Positions 43,724 to 53,487 are shown, counted from the stretch's first letter. The stretch is DNA of 64,000 bases from Asticcacaulis sp. ZE23SCel15 (GCF_030505395.1 NZ_CP130044.1:2155001-2219000), one strand, 5' to 3'. Made by a program: numbers and translations. Notes: generated from the sequence alone by a model not told the origin.

Positions 43724-44422
43724 ATGGTCGATCTGACGCGTGAAATGGCGGAACTGATGCAGGGCCTTAATCGGGCGATGGGTAAGCCATCCGCCACGAT
43801 GGGGCGGGCGATCCTGTTTGTGTCGGCCTATGATGGCGAAGGCGTATCGACCGTGGCGCGCGAATTTGCCCGCACCGAAGCCGCCTTTGCCAAGCGTCCG
43901 GTTTGGCTGGTTGATGCTGACCTGAAAGCGCAGGGCCAGTTGGTGGCGATGGGGACAGAACCCGCGCGCTTTGGTCCGGCAGGGCCACTGTGTGCCGCCA
44001 CCCCGGATGGTTCGGCCTTTTTTGCGATCACCCCGCCCGCCCGCGACCGTGATGGTCATATGGTGCCGGACGCGAAGTTTCTGGTGGCACGGCCATTTTT
44101 TGACGGCAAGTTGTGGGTGACGCGCTTTCGTGAGCAAAATCTCAGCAAGGGCCAAACCGTCAAGCTGTTTACCCAGACCAGCTACTGGCAGGCCCTGCGC
44201 CAGCATGCTCAGACGATTGTTGTCGATGTACCCTCGGCTGAACGATCCGATGCCGCGCTAAGGCTGGCGCCACTCATGGATGCGGTGGTAATGGTGGTGT
44301 CGGAACCTGATGGCGACCTGTCGGCGCGGCTGGCGCTTAAAGCCGATATCGAAGCCGCAGGCGGTCAGTTTGCAGGCATGGTCTATAACCGCGCCCGTGA
44401 GGTAAAGCGGGCGAAAGCCTAA
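43724..44422 (+). CDS. hfsB: HfsB, BY-kinase-like protein with a degenerate Walker A motif
   Basis: About 232 residues with the P-loop fold of capsular polysaccharide autokinases (CpsD/Wzc C-domain). The Walker A region reads SAYDGEGVSTVA where the family has a lysine (GEGKST-like), so the nucleotide-binding lysine is replaced by valine. The Walker A' segment WLVDADLKA is retained. There is no tyrosine-rich tail. It is probably a non-catalytic partner of HfsA in holdfast export. The start at 43724 has GAAGGG four bases upstream. Confidence 0.8.
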   Translation: MVDLTREMAELMQGLNRAMGKPSATMGRAILFVSAYDGEGVSTVAREFARTEAAFAKRPVWLVDADLKAQGQLVAMGTEPARFGPAGPLCAATPDGSAFFAITPPARDRDGHMVPDAKFLVARPFFDGKLWVTRFREQNLSKGQTVKLFTQTSYWQALRQHAQTIVVDVPSAERSDAALRLAPLMDAVVMVVSEPDGDLSARLALKADIEAAGGQFAGMVYNRAREVKRAKA

Positions 44423-44796
44423 GCCTGAGCGGCGACGCACAGTATCCCCAACACCACAAAACCGACGCCGATAGCCTTGGCGACGCTGATGGTTTCGCCG
44501 AACATGGTCATGCCCGCCGCCACCGTGACGACAATGCCGAGGGCCACGAACGGATAGGCCGACGACAACGGCACCTTGGACAGCACAAACAGCCAGACAA
44601 TGGCACTGAGGCCAAAGCAGAACAGTCCTCCGATCACCAGCGGCGAAGTGAGTATCGCCAGCGCAATCGTCAGCATATTGCCGCTTTGCAGGCTGGTTTG
44701 CATGGCCGGATCGACCATGCCTTTTTTCAGGATAATCTGGGAGCCGGAGGATAGGGCCACGCTCAGCAGGATGGGGGCGACAAGTTGCAGGTTCAA
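44419..44796 (-). CDS. EamA/SMR-type four-helix transporter
   Basis: A 125-residue protein with four membrane helices, resembling half-size EamA transporters such as ArnE/ArnF, which flip a lipid-linked aminoarabinose. Features are GSQIILKKGMVDP early and PLSSAYPFVALGIVVTVAAG with FGETISVAKAIG later. It is the last gene of an operon with a polytopic membrane protein and a UbiA fusion, so a lipid-linked sugar is a reasonable substrate guess. It converges on hfsB with a 4-bp overlap. Confidence 0.85.
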   Translation of the reverse strand: MNLQLVAPILLSVALSSGSQIILKKGMVDPAMQTSLQSGNMLTIALAILTSPLVIGGLFCFGLSAIVWLFVLSKVPLSSAYPFVALGIVVTVAAGMTMFGETISVAKAIGVGFVVLGILCVAAQA

Positions 44797-44814
44797 AGCG
44801 GGTCTTTCAGATTA

Positions 44815-46266
44815 TCAGAGAGGCTGGCATTGTTTGATGTCGGCGGGGTCGAGCGGTGGATAGGTCTTGGCTGTATCACGCGACGGTTCGGTCTTGATCA
44901 GGTCCCAGGACTGATAGGTCTTGACGGAGTTAAGCTGCGACAGGCATCCGGCGGTCGTCACGGTCGCTTGCAGGCGGTGGACATTGTTGATGCCGCCAAA
45001 GATGATGACGGTGACCGCCAGCCCCACGGCAACCCAGCGGTAGCGGCTGAACCACGAAAACGCCGTGACCAGCAGGATCATCGGCATGAAGTGCCAGCTA
45101 TAGAGGAAGGTGACTTCGCCGTAGACTGAGTGCAGCAGGGTCTGGAAAGCCAGCATGACGCCGACCCCGATGGCCACTGTGCGCAAGGGGTGATGGCTGA
45201 TGGCGCCCCAGACACCAAGACCGAGCAAAACGACCCAGGCGGCGGTGGCGATGACCGGTGAGATTTCGCCCTTGGGGAAGCTTGACGTCTGGTTGGTGGT
45301 GACCAGTTCAATGGTGTTTTGCTGCTCGACCTCGGACGGCATGGCGACCACGGTGGTCACATACAGGCTGCGCAGATTGGTCAGCGGGTTCCAGCCGGCT
45401 TTATAGTCGCCCTTGGCCTGCATAGCGGGCTGGGTGAAGTTGGTTTCGCGCATCAGGGGGATGGGGTTGAAGAAATAGGCTGATTTTTCAAACAGAGGAT
45501 GCTGCACAACCGCCAACACACCCACGGAGCCAAGAGCTATGGTGGCAATCGCAAAGAACGATTTCAGACGGTGACGCGCGGCGGTCGCGATCAGGCCTGC
45601 CGTCCAGTTGGTGGTGGTAATCCCCAGTGTCAGGACATTGAGCACCACCCACCACACGGCCTTGAGCGGACGGGTATAGGCCAGCAGAAACAGGCTAAGG
45701 ATGATGGTGAAGCCTGCAAACGGGAACAACTCGATCACCGAGCCCCAGAACACGAAACAGGCGCTGGATATAAACAGGGCGGTAAACAGCGCCACCGCAT
45801 AGCGGGGCAGGCCGAGCAGACGCACGGTGGCGGCAAACAGGGCGACATTGGCACCACAAATAGCCACAGTCATGGCCTTGGCGGCGGCGATGGGCGATAA
45901 GCCTATGGCGGTCAACACATAGCCGATCGGGGTCAGCAGAATTGACGAAATCGGATGCACTGCCGTGCGCGAATGGTTGCCCGACGGGGTGACCAGGTTT
46001 TCCGCGACCCGCCCGACGTCTGATTGCAGGAAGATGCTCATATAGGTGTTGATACCGGGTACGCGCTGTGTCTGTGCAAAGGCCCATAATGATATGGCCA
46101 CACCGATCAGGCCCATGACGGCGCATAAGATTATATCGGCGCGGCTTAAGGTCGTGGCGTCGTCCGCGACCTTGCGATCGAGCCGATCCCATAGTTTATT
46201 GACGGGGTGCGACTCGACATATTTGTCGTAATATTTGCTATAAATATTTGAAAATGTTGAAAACAT
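44815..46266 (-). CDS. Polytopic membrane protein, possible GT-C glycosyltransferase
   Basis: A 483-residue protein with about ten membrane helices and a charged N-terminal cytoplasmic start. The long loop after the second helix contains SDVGRVAENLVTPSGNHSRTAVHPI, with acidic and histidine residues as in GT-C enzymes that use polyprenyl-phosphate sugars. I cannot assign a specific family. Its position between the UbiA fusion and the EamA transporter suggests transfer of a polyprenyl-linked sugar to an envelope glycan. Confidence 0.72.
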   Translation of the reverse strand: MFSTFSNIYSKYYDKYVESHPVNKLWDRLDRKVADDATTLSRADIILCAVMGLIGVAISLWAFAQTQRVPGINTYMSIFLQSDVGRVAENLVTPSGNHSRTAVHPISSILLTPIGYVLTAIGLSPIAAAKAMTVAICGANVALFAATVRLLGLPRYAVALFTALFISSACFVFWGSVIELFPFAGFTIILSLFLLAYTRPLKAVWWVVLNVLTLGITTTNWTAGLIATAARHRLKSFFAIATIALGSVGVLAVVQHPLFEKSAYFFNPIPLMRETNFTQPAMQAKGDYKAGWNPLTNLRSLYVTTVVAMPSEVEQQNTIELVTTNQTSSFPKGEISPVIATAAWVVLLGLGVWGAISHHPLRTVAIGVGVMLAFQTLLHSVYGEVTFLYSWHFMPMILLVTAFSWFSRYRWVAVGLAVTVIIFGGINNVHRLQATVTTAGCLSQLNSVKTYQSWDLIKTEPSRDTAKTYPPLDPADIKQCQPL

Positions 46267-46281
46267 GATGGCCTGTAATCT

Positions 46282-47742
46282 CTATAGTCTAATCATGGCG
46301 GCCAGCATGACTACGCCGCAGGCCGCGACCGTCAGCAAGCTGTTGCGGTCTTTTAAGGCAAACACGATCGGGTCATCGTTCATATCGCGGCGGTGGGCCA
46401 GCATCAGGCAGCGGCCCAGCCAATACAGCAGCAGCGGGCAGATCAGCCACAGAAGTTTAGGGTTAGCATAAAGCTGGCTGATCTTGTCATCCGACACATA
46501 GAGCGCAAACACGGTGACGGCGTTAAAGCCCGCGGCGGCGGCCAGCGTCGCCACAATCGGCAGATCGGCCTTACGGTAGTTGCGGTTGGTCGGGTCAGGC
46601 AGATCCTGATCGAAGCGCACCGTCAGTTCAGTGTAGCGCTTAATGAGCGCCAGCGCGGTAAAGACAAATACCGAAAAGGCCAGCAGCCATTCCGACACTA
46701 CGACCGAAATCGCCGCCGCCCCGCCGACCACACGGATGGTGTAAAGCCCGGCCAGTGCCACGACATCGACCAGCAGTTTGCGCTTAAGGCTAAAAGTATA
46801 GAGGGTGGTCAGCACCAGATACCCGGTCAGAACCGCCAGAAACAGCGGGTTGACCAGAAACGCGCCGATGAGTGACGCCAGCAAAAGTATGGGGGCGGCA
46901 ATCATGGCAGGCAGGATCGGCACGGTGCCGGCGGCCAGAGGTCGGCGCTTTTTCGACGGGTGCTGACGATCCGCATCGATATCAACCAAGTCATTGATAA
47001 TATAGATAGATGACGCCGCCAGCGAGAACGCAAAAAAGGCCGCGACCGCCTGCGTGATCGAGGTCACGCTAAAGCTTTGCGAGGTCAGGACCGGCACCAT
47101 GACCAGACCGTTCTTGGCCCACTGGTGGACGCGCAGCAGCTTGATCCACGCCTTACCCTGCTTAGGCAGGGTCTTGAGGACGACGGCATTGGGGCTCATC
47201 TTTTTAAGCTTTGAACGCACGGCCCCCGGCGCGTTAACGGCGATACATTCGCGCGCTTGCGGCCAGACCTTAAGGTCGATGGCGTCGTTACCGATATAGT
47301 CGAAGCCCTTTTCGCCAAACTCGGCGACCAGACGGGCGGCTTTTTTCGAGCCTGACAGGTTGATCGTCTCATCCGAGGCGAACCAGCCGGTAAAGACGCC
47401 CAAATGGTTGGCGACCGCTTCGACATATTTCTTATGGGTGGCCGAGGCCAGATAAACCTCGCGGCCGTCATTGCGCGCCTGCTGGATCAGGGCCAGCACT
47501 TCGGCGTCATAGGGCAGGTGGGCGACATCGATATCGGTGCGTTCGGCGATGTAAGATTTGAGCGCCGGTTTGCCGCGCAGGTAAGCGCCTAACATGCCAA
47601 ATAATGACGCAGGGTTATTACCGAGGGCGGCGAAGGCGGACTCGATCAACAGGTCGGATTTGACCAGGGTGCCATCGAGATCGACCACCAGAGGCGGGGC
47701 CTGAACCACGGCGGAAATGTCTTTAAGCGCATCGAATTTCAT
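46282..47742 (-). CDS. HAD-UbiA fusion, polyprenyl-phosphate phosphoribosyltransferase-like
   Basis: About 486 residues in two domains. Residues 1-190 are a HAD phosphatase with VVDLDGTLVKSD, ASATHKKYV and DYIGNDAIDLKVW. From about 200 the protein is a UbiA prenyltransferase with RVHQWAKNGLVMVPVL and the aspartate motif NDLVDIDADRQHPSKKRRP. This motif is the type found in decaprenyl-phosphate phosphoribosyltransferases (DPPR synthases), and the HAD domain could remove the 5'-phosphate. The inferred product is polyprenyl-phosphoribose. It is the first gene of the operon that runs leftward to 44419. Confidence 0.85.
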   Translation of the reverse strand: MKFDALKDISAVVQAPPLVVDLDGTLVKSDLLIESAFAALGNNPASLFGMLGAYLRGKPALKSYIAERTDIDVAHLPYDAEVLALIQQARNDGREVYLASATHKKYVEAVANHLGVFTGWFASDETINLSGSKKAARLVAEFGEKGFDYIGNDAIDLKVWPQARECIAVNAPGAVRSKLKKMSPNAVVLKTLPKQGKAWIKLLRVHQWAKNGLVMVPVLTSQSFSVTSITQAVAAFFAFSLAASSIYIINDLVDIDADRQHPSKKRRPLAAGTVPILPAMIAAPILLLASLIGAFLVNPLFLAVLTGYLVLTTLYTFSLKRKLLVDVVALAGLYTIRVVGGAAAISVVVSEWLLAFSVFVFTALALIKRYTELTVRFDQDLPDPTNRNYRKADLPIVATLAAAAGFNAVTVFALYVSDDKISQLYANPKLLWLICPLLLYWLGRCLMLAHRRDMNDDPIVFALKDRNSLLTVAACGVVMLAAMIRL

Positions 47743-48054
47743 AAAATAACCCCTTTTGCACATAAATAATCAATAAAAATTTGTGCACTGCGCCATAGGC
47801 AAGTTAGTTTTAAACTGGGCCATCAGCAACCTTAAATTGGCGGCCGCCCTTGATACACTGATACTGTAGCGTGTGCGCCACAAAGACCCATGTTATCTGA
47901 TGTGCCGTTTTAAATCGCACATGCGGATATGGTCTTCGCCGCTGCAAAAAATCCGCCAGTCAAATGAGCTCAAAAAACATATCGCAACGGTGGCAATATG
48001 TTACACTGAAGCGGGAATGGTCGGCAAGGCTATGCACTTAAGGACGAGATTTTC
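47743..48054. other. Intergenic region
   Basis: The 312 bp between the divergent UbiA fusion and the lipoprotein gene contain no supported ORF. They should hold both promoters. No structural element stood out. Confidence 0.4.
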
Positions 48055-48489
48055 ATGACCCTATTACCCCTCATACGCGCGCACATGGCACCCGTCATTG
48101 TGGGATTTAGCGTGGCGGTTAGTGCCTGCTCACGCGCGCCGGAGCCACCGCAAAACCCACCGGAATTACCGCCGGTCAGTGCTGAAATGCCAGTTTCGGC
48201 GTCTGCGGCGGCCTCATCTGTGCCCGACTGGACCGGAAAATGGACGGGCCCCGAAGGGACGTGGCTGGAGGTCAAACCTCTGGGCGGCGGATTTGAAGTG
48301 GCGATCCAGAACCTTGACGGCGTGCGCACTTTTCCGGCCGCATTCCAGCAGGGTGGGCTGGCCTTCACCCGTGATGGTGCCGAGCATATTATTCGCGCAG
48401 GTAGTGGCGCGGACACCGGCATGAAATGGCTGGCCGATAAAACTAACTGCCTGATCGTCATGACCGGCGAAGGCTATTGCCGGGGATAG
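48055..48489 (+). CDS. Probable lipoprotein, unknown
   Basis: A 144-residue protein with a signal peptide and a lipobox-like AVSAC (C25), then a proline-rich linker (PEPPQNPPELPP). The mature domain WTGKWTGPEGTWLEVKP resembles small beta-sheet envelope domains, with two cysteines near the end (NCLIVMTGEGYC). Function is unknown. Confidence 0.72.
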   Translation: MTLLPLIRAHMAPVIVGFSVAVSACSRAPEPPQNPPELPPVSAEMPVSASAAASSVPDWTGKWTGPEGTWLEVKPLGGGFEVAIQNLDGVRTFPAAFQQGGLAFTRDGAEHIIRAGSGADTGMKWLADKTNCLIVMTGEGYCRG

Positions 48490-48533
48490 TCTGATCGGTT
48501 AGCAGGGAACCCTTAGATTTATGGGAGCCTGAC

Positions 48534-48767
48534 ATGGCTGATGATGACGATATCGTAGTAAAAGACGCCAATGGCACCAAACTGTCCGATGGCGACAGCG
48601 TAACTCTGGTCAAGGACCTAAAGGTCAAGGGTTCCGGTGGGGTGACATTGAAGCGCGGCACGCTGATCAAGAATATCCGCCTGACCCCCGATGAGGACGA
48701 GATCGAGTGCAATCATGAAAAGGTGCGGGGTCTGGTGCTGCGGACTGAGTTTGTGAAAAAGGCATAA
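48534..48767 (+). CDS. PhnA-domain protein (YjdM-like, C-terminal domain only)
   Basis: A 77-residue protein matching the C-terminal domain of PhnA/YjdM proteins (VVKDANGTKLSDGDSVTLV; VKGSGGVTLKRGTLIKNIRL). The N-terminal zinc ribbon of the full-length family is missing. The historical phosphonate label does not imply a role in phosphonate use. A terminator follows. Confidence 0.85.
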   Translation: MADDDDIVVKDANGTKLSDGDSVTLVKDLKVKGSGGVTLKRGTLIKNIRLTPDEDEIECNHEKVRGLVLRTEFVKKA

Positions 48768-48772
48768 TGAAT

Positions 48773-48806
48773 GGGCTGGGACATAGGTTCCGGCCCTTTT
48801 TCGTAT
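48773..48806 (+). terminator. Terminator after the PhnA-domain gene
   Basis: GGGCTGGGA and TTCCGGCCC pair around a 6-nt loop, followed by TTTTT. Confidence 0.7.
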
Positions 48807-48870
48807 GATCCGTTTACGTTGATCGGGTGTATAATCCCAAAGAGCGGGGGCCTGATCACGGAGTGGTATC

Positions 48871-49683
48871 ATGGCCATTACAACCTTTTCGTCGCAATAT
48901 TCAGGTGTCGGACATCGCGCCACGGACGGTCTTCAGGCGCTCAGCCTGCTGATACTGGCGGTGGCGCAAATCGTCAGTGCGCAATTGCCGTTTATGCTGG
49001 GCTGGCCGGAAACGGTCGCCTCACAAGCCCGTGCGGTTGAAACCCCGCTGACCCCCGCAGGCTATAGCTTTGCGATCTGGGGCGTGATCTATCTGTGGTC
49101 GCTGGTGTTTGCGATCTGGCAGATATTGCCCAGACAACTGCATCATCCGGTGGTCAGACGCGCAGGCTGGCCAATTGCGGGGGCCTTCGCGGCCAATACT
49201 TTGTGGTCATGGTGGGTGCCGCAAAACGGTGTCGATGCCGTCAGTTTCCTGATCATCGCGGCGGGGGTGACGTGCGCCTGCGCGGCCATGCTCAATCTGG
49301 TGCGCTCGGAAATCCTGCTGACGCGGGCAGAAGACACGCTTATGCTGATGCCGGTCAGCCTGTTGGCGGGGTGGGTGAGTGCGGCGGCTTTTGTCAATGC
49401 GGCCTCGGCGGTACGCCTTTATGGCATAGACCAGCTTGACCCGTTGCGCCCGGATGTGGCTATGGGCTTTCTGCTGACGGCCATGGCGTTTTTGCTGACC
49501 CTGACGCGGTTAGGCGGGCAGATGTTCTACGCCTTAGCGGGCATGTGGGCCTTGCAGGGCATTGTCGCCGCCAACCTTAACCGGGGTGAGGCGAGTATGT
49601 TGAACATTGTGGCGGGGGCAGGTATTGCCCTTCTGGCGGCCAATCTGATCTGGGCCAAGGTCAGAAAACCCGACGAAGCCTGA
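48871..49683 (+). CDS. TspO/MBR-related membrane protein
   Basis: A 270-residue protein with about seven helices. The segment TPAGYSFAIWGVIYLWSLVFAIWQ and the tryptophan-rich ANTLWSWWVPQ motif match tryptophan-rich sensory (TspO-like) proteins, though it is longer than the usual 160 residues. TspO proteins bind porphyrins and affect stress signalling. The start at ATG 48871 is used; no strong ribosome-binding site was seen. Confidence 0.78.
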   Translation: MAITTFSSQYSGVGHRATDGLQALSLLILAVAQIVSAQLPFMLGWPETVASQARAVETPLTPAGYSFAIWGVIYLWSLVFAIWQILPRQLHHPVVRRAGWPIAGAFAANTLWSWWVPQNGVDAVSFLIIAAGVTCACAAMLNLVRSEILLTRAEDTLMLMPVSLLAGWVSAAAFVNAASAVRLYGIDQLDPLRPDVAMGFLLTAMAFLLTLTRLGGQMFYALAGMWALQGIVAANLNRGEASMLNIVAGAGIALLAANLIWAKVRKPDEA

Positions 49684-49745
49684 CTGGCGAAAATCCCACA
49701 CAGTTAGCGGCTGTGTGGGATAGGTTCGCAGAGGGCAATTTCTTA

Positions 49746-51269
49746 TTATTGAGCCGGTGTTGGAACGGCATCCGGCCCTACGGTGACCGTGTCATTCTTG
49801 ACCGGCCTTTTCAGGGCGGCGCGGATGCCGTTACCGTAATCGGGATGAATCCGGTCAAAATGGCCCAAGGCCCGCTCGATGATGAAATCCGGCACCCCGT
49901 CCATAGCCGCCGCGATATTGCCAAACAGGCGCGCTTTCTGATCGGCGTCAAACAGATTGAACAGGGCGCGTGGCTGCACATAGTCATCATTGCCGTCGCG
50001 GTGATTATAGCGGTCGGCATCGCCTGAGATTTTCAGAGGCGGCTCGGCGTAAGTTTCCGTCTGCACCGGCCCTCCGAAGCTGTTGGGCTCATAATAGACA
50101 TCCGGGTTGCCGGTATCGTTCTGGAAGAAGCGCATAGCTCCGTCCTTATGGTAGTGGTGAACCGGACATTTCGGCGCATTGACCGGCAGGGCCTCATAGT
50201 GGGTGCCCAGACGGTGGCGGTGGGCATCGGCATAGGCAAAGATGCGGCCTTGCAACACCTTATCCGGTGAGAAACCTATCCCCGGCACGATGTTGGACGG
50301 TGAAAAGGCCGCCTGCTCGATCTCCGCGAAATAGTTATCGGCATTGCGGTTAAGCTCCAGCGTGCCCACCGGAATGACCGGATATTCGTCGTGCGGCCAC
50401 ACCTTAGTCAGATCAAACGGGTTATAGGATGTTTTGTCGGCGTCTTCTTCGGGCATGATCTGCACCTGCACGTCCCAGCGCGGGAACGCGCCGCGCTCGA
50501 TCTTGCCGAACAGGGCTTCCTGATAGCTTTCACGCGACTGGGCGATCACGTCGGCGGATTCGGCATTAGTGTAGTGTTTATGCCCTTGCTGGGTCTTGAA
50601 GTGGAACTTGACCCAGAAGCGTTCATTCTGCGCATTGATGAAGCTGTAGGTATGGGAGCCGTAGCCGTTCATATGGGTCGGATCGACCGGAATGCCGCGG
50701 TCGGACATCAGGATGGTCACCTGATGCAGGCTTTCGGGGCTGAGCGACCAGAAATCCCACATGGCGGTTGGTGAGCGCAAATTAGTGCGCGGGTGGCGCT
50801 TTTGGGTGCGGATGAAATCCGGGAACTTATACGGGTCGCGGATGAAGAACACCGGCGTGTTGTTGCCCACCAGATCCCAGTTGCCTTCTTCGGTATAGAA
50901 TTTCATAGCAAAGCCGCGCACGTCGCGTTCGGCATCCGCCGCCCCTTGCTCACCGGCGACGGTCGAGAAACGCAGCAGCATGGGGGTTTGTTTGCCGACC
51001 TCAAACACCTTGGCGCGGGTATATTTCGTAATGTCGTGGGTGATGGTCAGGGTGCCATAGGCGCCCCAGCCCTTGGCATGGACGACGCGCTCAGGAATGC
51101 GCTCACGGTTCTGGTGGGCCAGCTTTTCCAGCAACTGATAGTCCTGCAGTAACAGAGGCCCGCGGGCGCCGGCTGTCAGGCTGTTCTGGTTGTCGGATAC
51201 CGGCGCGCCGGCGGTGGTGGTGAGGCCGGTTACCGGGCACTGTGAAGGTTGGGGATTGTCTGCACTCAT
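49746..51269 (-). CDS. katA: Monofunctional haem catalase
   Basis: A 507-residue small-subunit catalase that decomposes hydrogen peroxide. The active-site histidine lies in [14 protein letters not shown], the asparagine in [16 protein letters not shown], and the haem-ligand tyrosine in [14 protein letters not shown]. The substrate-channel motif [16 protein letters not shown] is also present. The length is that of clade 3 (KatA type). No oxyR gene is adjacent. The symbol is by family and is not certain. Confidence 0.95.
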   Translation of the reverse strand: MSADNPQPSQCPVTGLTTTAGAPVSDNQNSLTAGARGPLLLQDYQLLEKLAHQNRERIPERVVHAKGWGAYGTLTITHDITKYTRAKVFEVGKQTPMLLRFSTVAGEQGAADAERDVRGFAMKFYTEEGNWDLVGNNTPVFFIRDPYKFPDFIRTQKRHPRTNLRSPTAMWDFWSLSPESLHQVTILMSDRGIPVDPTHMNGYGSHTYSFINAQNERFWVKFHFKTQQGHKHYTNAESADVIAQSRESYQEALFGKIERGAFPRWDVQVQIMPEEDADKTSYNPFDLTKVWPHDEYPVIPVGTLELNRNADNYFAEIEQAAFSPSNIVPGIGFSPDKVLQGRIFAYADAHRHRLGTHYEALPVNAPKCPVHHYHKDGAMRFFQNDTGNPDVYYEPNSFGGPVQTETYAEPPLKISGDADRYNHRDGNDDYVQPRALFNLFDADQKARLFGNIAAAMDGVPDFIIERALGHFDRIHPDYGNGIRAALKRPVKNDTVTVGPDAVPTPAQ

Positions 51270-51479
51270 GGGGGTGTCTCCGTCGTTTCAGCCGATCGCC
51301 ATCTCAGACATGGGTTGTCTTAAGCCGGTCAGCGGGTGGATAGTGCGCCCGTTAGGCGAATAAGGAAATTCAATTATAATTGAAATATGGATAAGAAAAA
51401 TCTATGAAAATGGGGGTGAAATGGGGGGCTGTGCGCTGCCGCGATATCGCGCTATGCTGATCTTTTGAAGGGATGGGGC

Positions 51480-51920
51480 ATGGTTGATATCGCTTATGCG
51501 CAGGGCGCGGACAAAGCCGCGTGGCTGCCACTGTGGAGCGCCTATCTTGAGTTTTATCAGCAGGATCTGTCGTCTGAAATCACCGACCTGACCTGGGAGC
51601 GTTTTCTCAACCCGGATGAGCATATGTATCTGCTGATCGCGCGAACGGGGGATGAGGTGACCGGCTTTGTCAGCTTTATGTTCCACCGCTCGACCTGGGC
51701 GCGCGGGGGTTATGTTTACCTAGAAGATTTGTTCGTCGATGAGGCTCGCAGAGGGCAGGGCATTGCCCGCAGCCTGATCGAGGGCGTGACCGCTCAGGCC
51801 CGTGAACTGGGCGCTGAGCGGGTCTACTGGGTCACCCACACCCATAATACTAACGCTCAGGCCCTGTACGATAAGGTCGCAACCCGCACCGACTTTTATA
51901 CCTATCATAAGGTGGTTTAG
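51480..51920 (+). CDS. GNAT-family N-acetyltransferase
   Basis: About 146 residues. The acetyl-CoA binding motif A is visible as YLEDLFVDEARRGQGIARSLIEG (R/Q-x-x-G-x-G/A), and motif B as VYWVTHTHNTNAQALYDKV. The substrate is unknown. The start at ATG 51480 follows GAAGGGA. It converges on the Sel1 gene, ending four bases before it. Confidence 0.9.
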   Translation: MVDIAYAQGADKAAWLPLWSAYLEFYQQDLSSEITDLTWERFLNPDEHMYLLIARTGDEVTGFVSFMFHRSTWARGGYVYLEDLFVDEARRGQGIARSLIEGVTAQARELGAERVYWVTHTHNTNAQALYDKVATRTDFYTYHKVV

Positions 51921-51923
51921 ACG

Positions 51924-52856
51924 TTAGTAGGCTCTGTAAAAGGCTTCGCGGTCCCAGGCGGTACATTCTTGACGGGTGTGTTCGGCGATTTTATCGCCAC
52001 GCAGGAAATGGAGCTTGCACTGAATAAGGGTGTCATTGCCACCGGAGATAATCACATTGTTCTTTGCTGCCTCGGCTCTCTCCGCCGTCATTTTGGCCAT
52101 CGCGCGATCATACCACATCAGGGCGGCGGCGGTGTCTTTGGGTACGCCCCGGCCGTGCTCATACACCCGCGCCAGAAACAGCATGGCGGTTTCATCGCCT
52201 TTGTTAGCGGCTTTGGTAAGGTAAGCAATGGCGGCGTTTGGGTCAGGTTTGCCACCTAGTTTTGCCATAGCGCCTTCATCGAACAGCAGGCTTCCCCATA
52301 CGGATTGGGCTGAGGTCAATTCCTGATCCGCCAGAGTTTTTATTTTCAGGAGCGCTGACTTTTGAGGCTCATCCCCACAGGGGAGGGTGTCGCCCTTATT
52401 GCATTCGATTATAGCCAACGCCTTTTCAAGCTGTGACTTTAACCTAAGCTCAGCCACGTCTTCGGCTGACATTGCTGTTATTCTTTCGATCTGTCGTTTT
52501 GACGCGCTGTGTCCTTTAGCCAGAGCGTCCTGATACCACTTGATCGCGCGATCTTTGGCGGCTTCCGGTGCGACATCGAAATCACCAGTCAATAATAGCC
52601 TGCCGACCTGCTGTATGGCGAAGTCATCGCTACGTTCAGCAATTTTCTTATACCAATCCAGGGCCAGATGATCATTTTGCTCAAAGCCGTCCCGACCGTG
52701 TAAATAGGCATCTGCCAGCGAGCTTTGTGCGTCAGGATTCCCATCTTCGGCCTGACCGTGCGTTTCCTGATGGGTTTGCGCCAGGGCTGGGACGGCTGCC
52801 ATGACACAAACGGCGGTAAACATGCTCAAAACAAGATGTTGGATGGTTTTGAGCAT
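51924..52856 (-). CDS. Secreted Sel1-repeat (TPR-like) protein
   Basis: About 310 residues with a signal peptide (HLVLSMFTAVCVMAAVPALA). At least four Sel1-type repeats are visible (NPDAQSSLADAYLHGRDGF; FAIQQVGRLLLTGDFDVAPEA; TSAQSVWGSLLFDEGAM; DETAMLFLARVYEHGRGVP). The C-terminal domain has cysteines. It is a periplasmic interaction scaffold of unknown partner. The start at 52856 is chosen over 52871. Confidence 0.87.
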   Translation of the reverse strand: MLKTIQHLVLSMFTAVCVMAAVPALAQTHQETHGQAEDGNPDAQSSLADAYLHGRDGFEQNDHLALDWYKKIAERSDDFAIQQVGRLLLTGDFDVAPEAAKDRAIKWYQDALAKGHSASKRQIERITAMSAEDVAELRLKSQLEKALAIIECNKGDTLPCGDEPQKSALLKIKTLADQELTSAQSVWGSLLFDEGAMAKLGGKPDPNAAIAYLTKAANKGDETAMLFLARVYEHGRGVPKDTAAALMWYDRAMAKMTAERAEAAKNNVIISGGNDTLIQCKLHFLRGDKIAEHTRQECTAWDREAFYRAY

Positions 52857-52880
52857 GGCTTCCCGTTTCAACTGGCTGAC

Positions 52881-53486
52881 TTAAACCTTGGCCCCGTCCA
52901 TGACCGCCAGGGCGTCTTTCAGGCTGGCGTCGAAATAGTGCTCAGCCGGGGCCAAATAGACGATGTAGTAGTTCAATCCGCCCTTGCTGACGGCCTGAGC
53001 GACACCCTTGATATCCAGCCCGTCCGAGGTCTTGGCGGTGAACTCAAAGCGCACGCCGCGGGAATCGCCAACAGTTACCGGCTTGGGGTTATCGGTCTCG
53101 ACCTTTTGGTATTCCAACACATTCAGGCTGGTGGCCACGAACTCCATCTGCTCGGACAGGGACATGTCCTTCTTGCCGCGCGGGGCGGGCGCGTTTTTGC
53201 GGTCGCCGGCGGTGGGCGATACCATCAACGGATCGTCACTGGTCAGGCCGTCAGAGATATATAGCCGGTTCAGGCCCGGCCCGTCGATCGACAGGATTCT
53301 GACCTTTTTGGCCTTGTGATAGGATAGCACACCGATGTCAGACCAGTCACGGCTAAAGGTCACGCTGGCATTGCCGAACGTCAGCTTGCCCGCGGGCACC
53401 AGCCTTGGCCCGGACCCGCAGGCGGCCAGAACCGCTACGGATGCGCCGATTACGGCTACGGTTTTCAATTTCGATTTAAGGTTCAT
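52881..53486 (-). CDS. Lipoprotein, unknown
   Basis: A 201-residue lipoprotein with a clear lipobox (ASVAVLAAC, C at about residue 23). The mature part is a mixed alpha/beta domain with no recognised family. It follows the M48 protease gene by one base on the same strand and is followed by the Sel1 gene, so these belong to one operon with the split gene at 54853-55570. Confidence 0.8.
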   Translation of the reverse strand: MNLKSKLKTVAVIGASVAVLAACGSGPRLVPAGKLTFGNASVTFSRDWSDIGVLSYHKAKKVRILSIDGPGLNRLYISDGLTSDDPLMVSPTAGDRKNAPAPRGKKDMSLSEQMEFVATSLNVLEYQKVETDNPKPVTVGDSRGVRFEFTAKTSDGLDIKGVAQAVSKGGLNYYIVYLAPAEHYFDASLKDALAVMDGAKV

Positions 53487-53487
53487 A

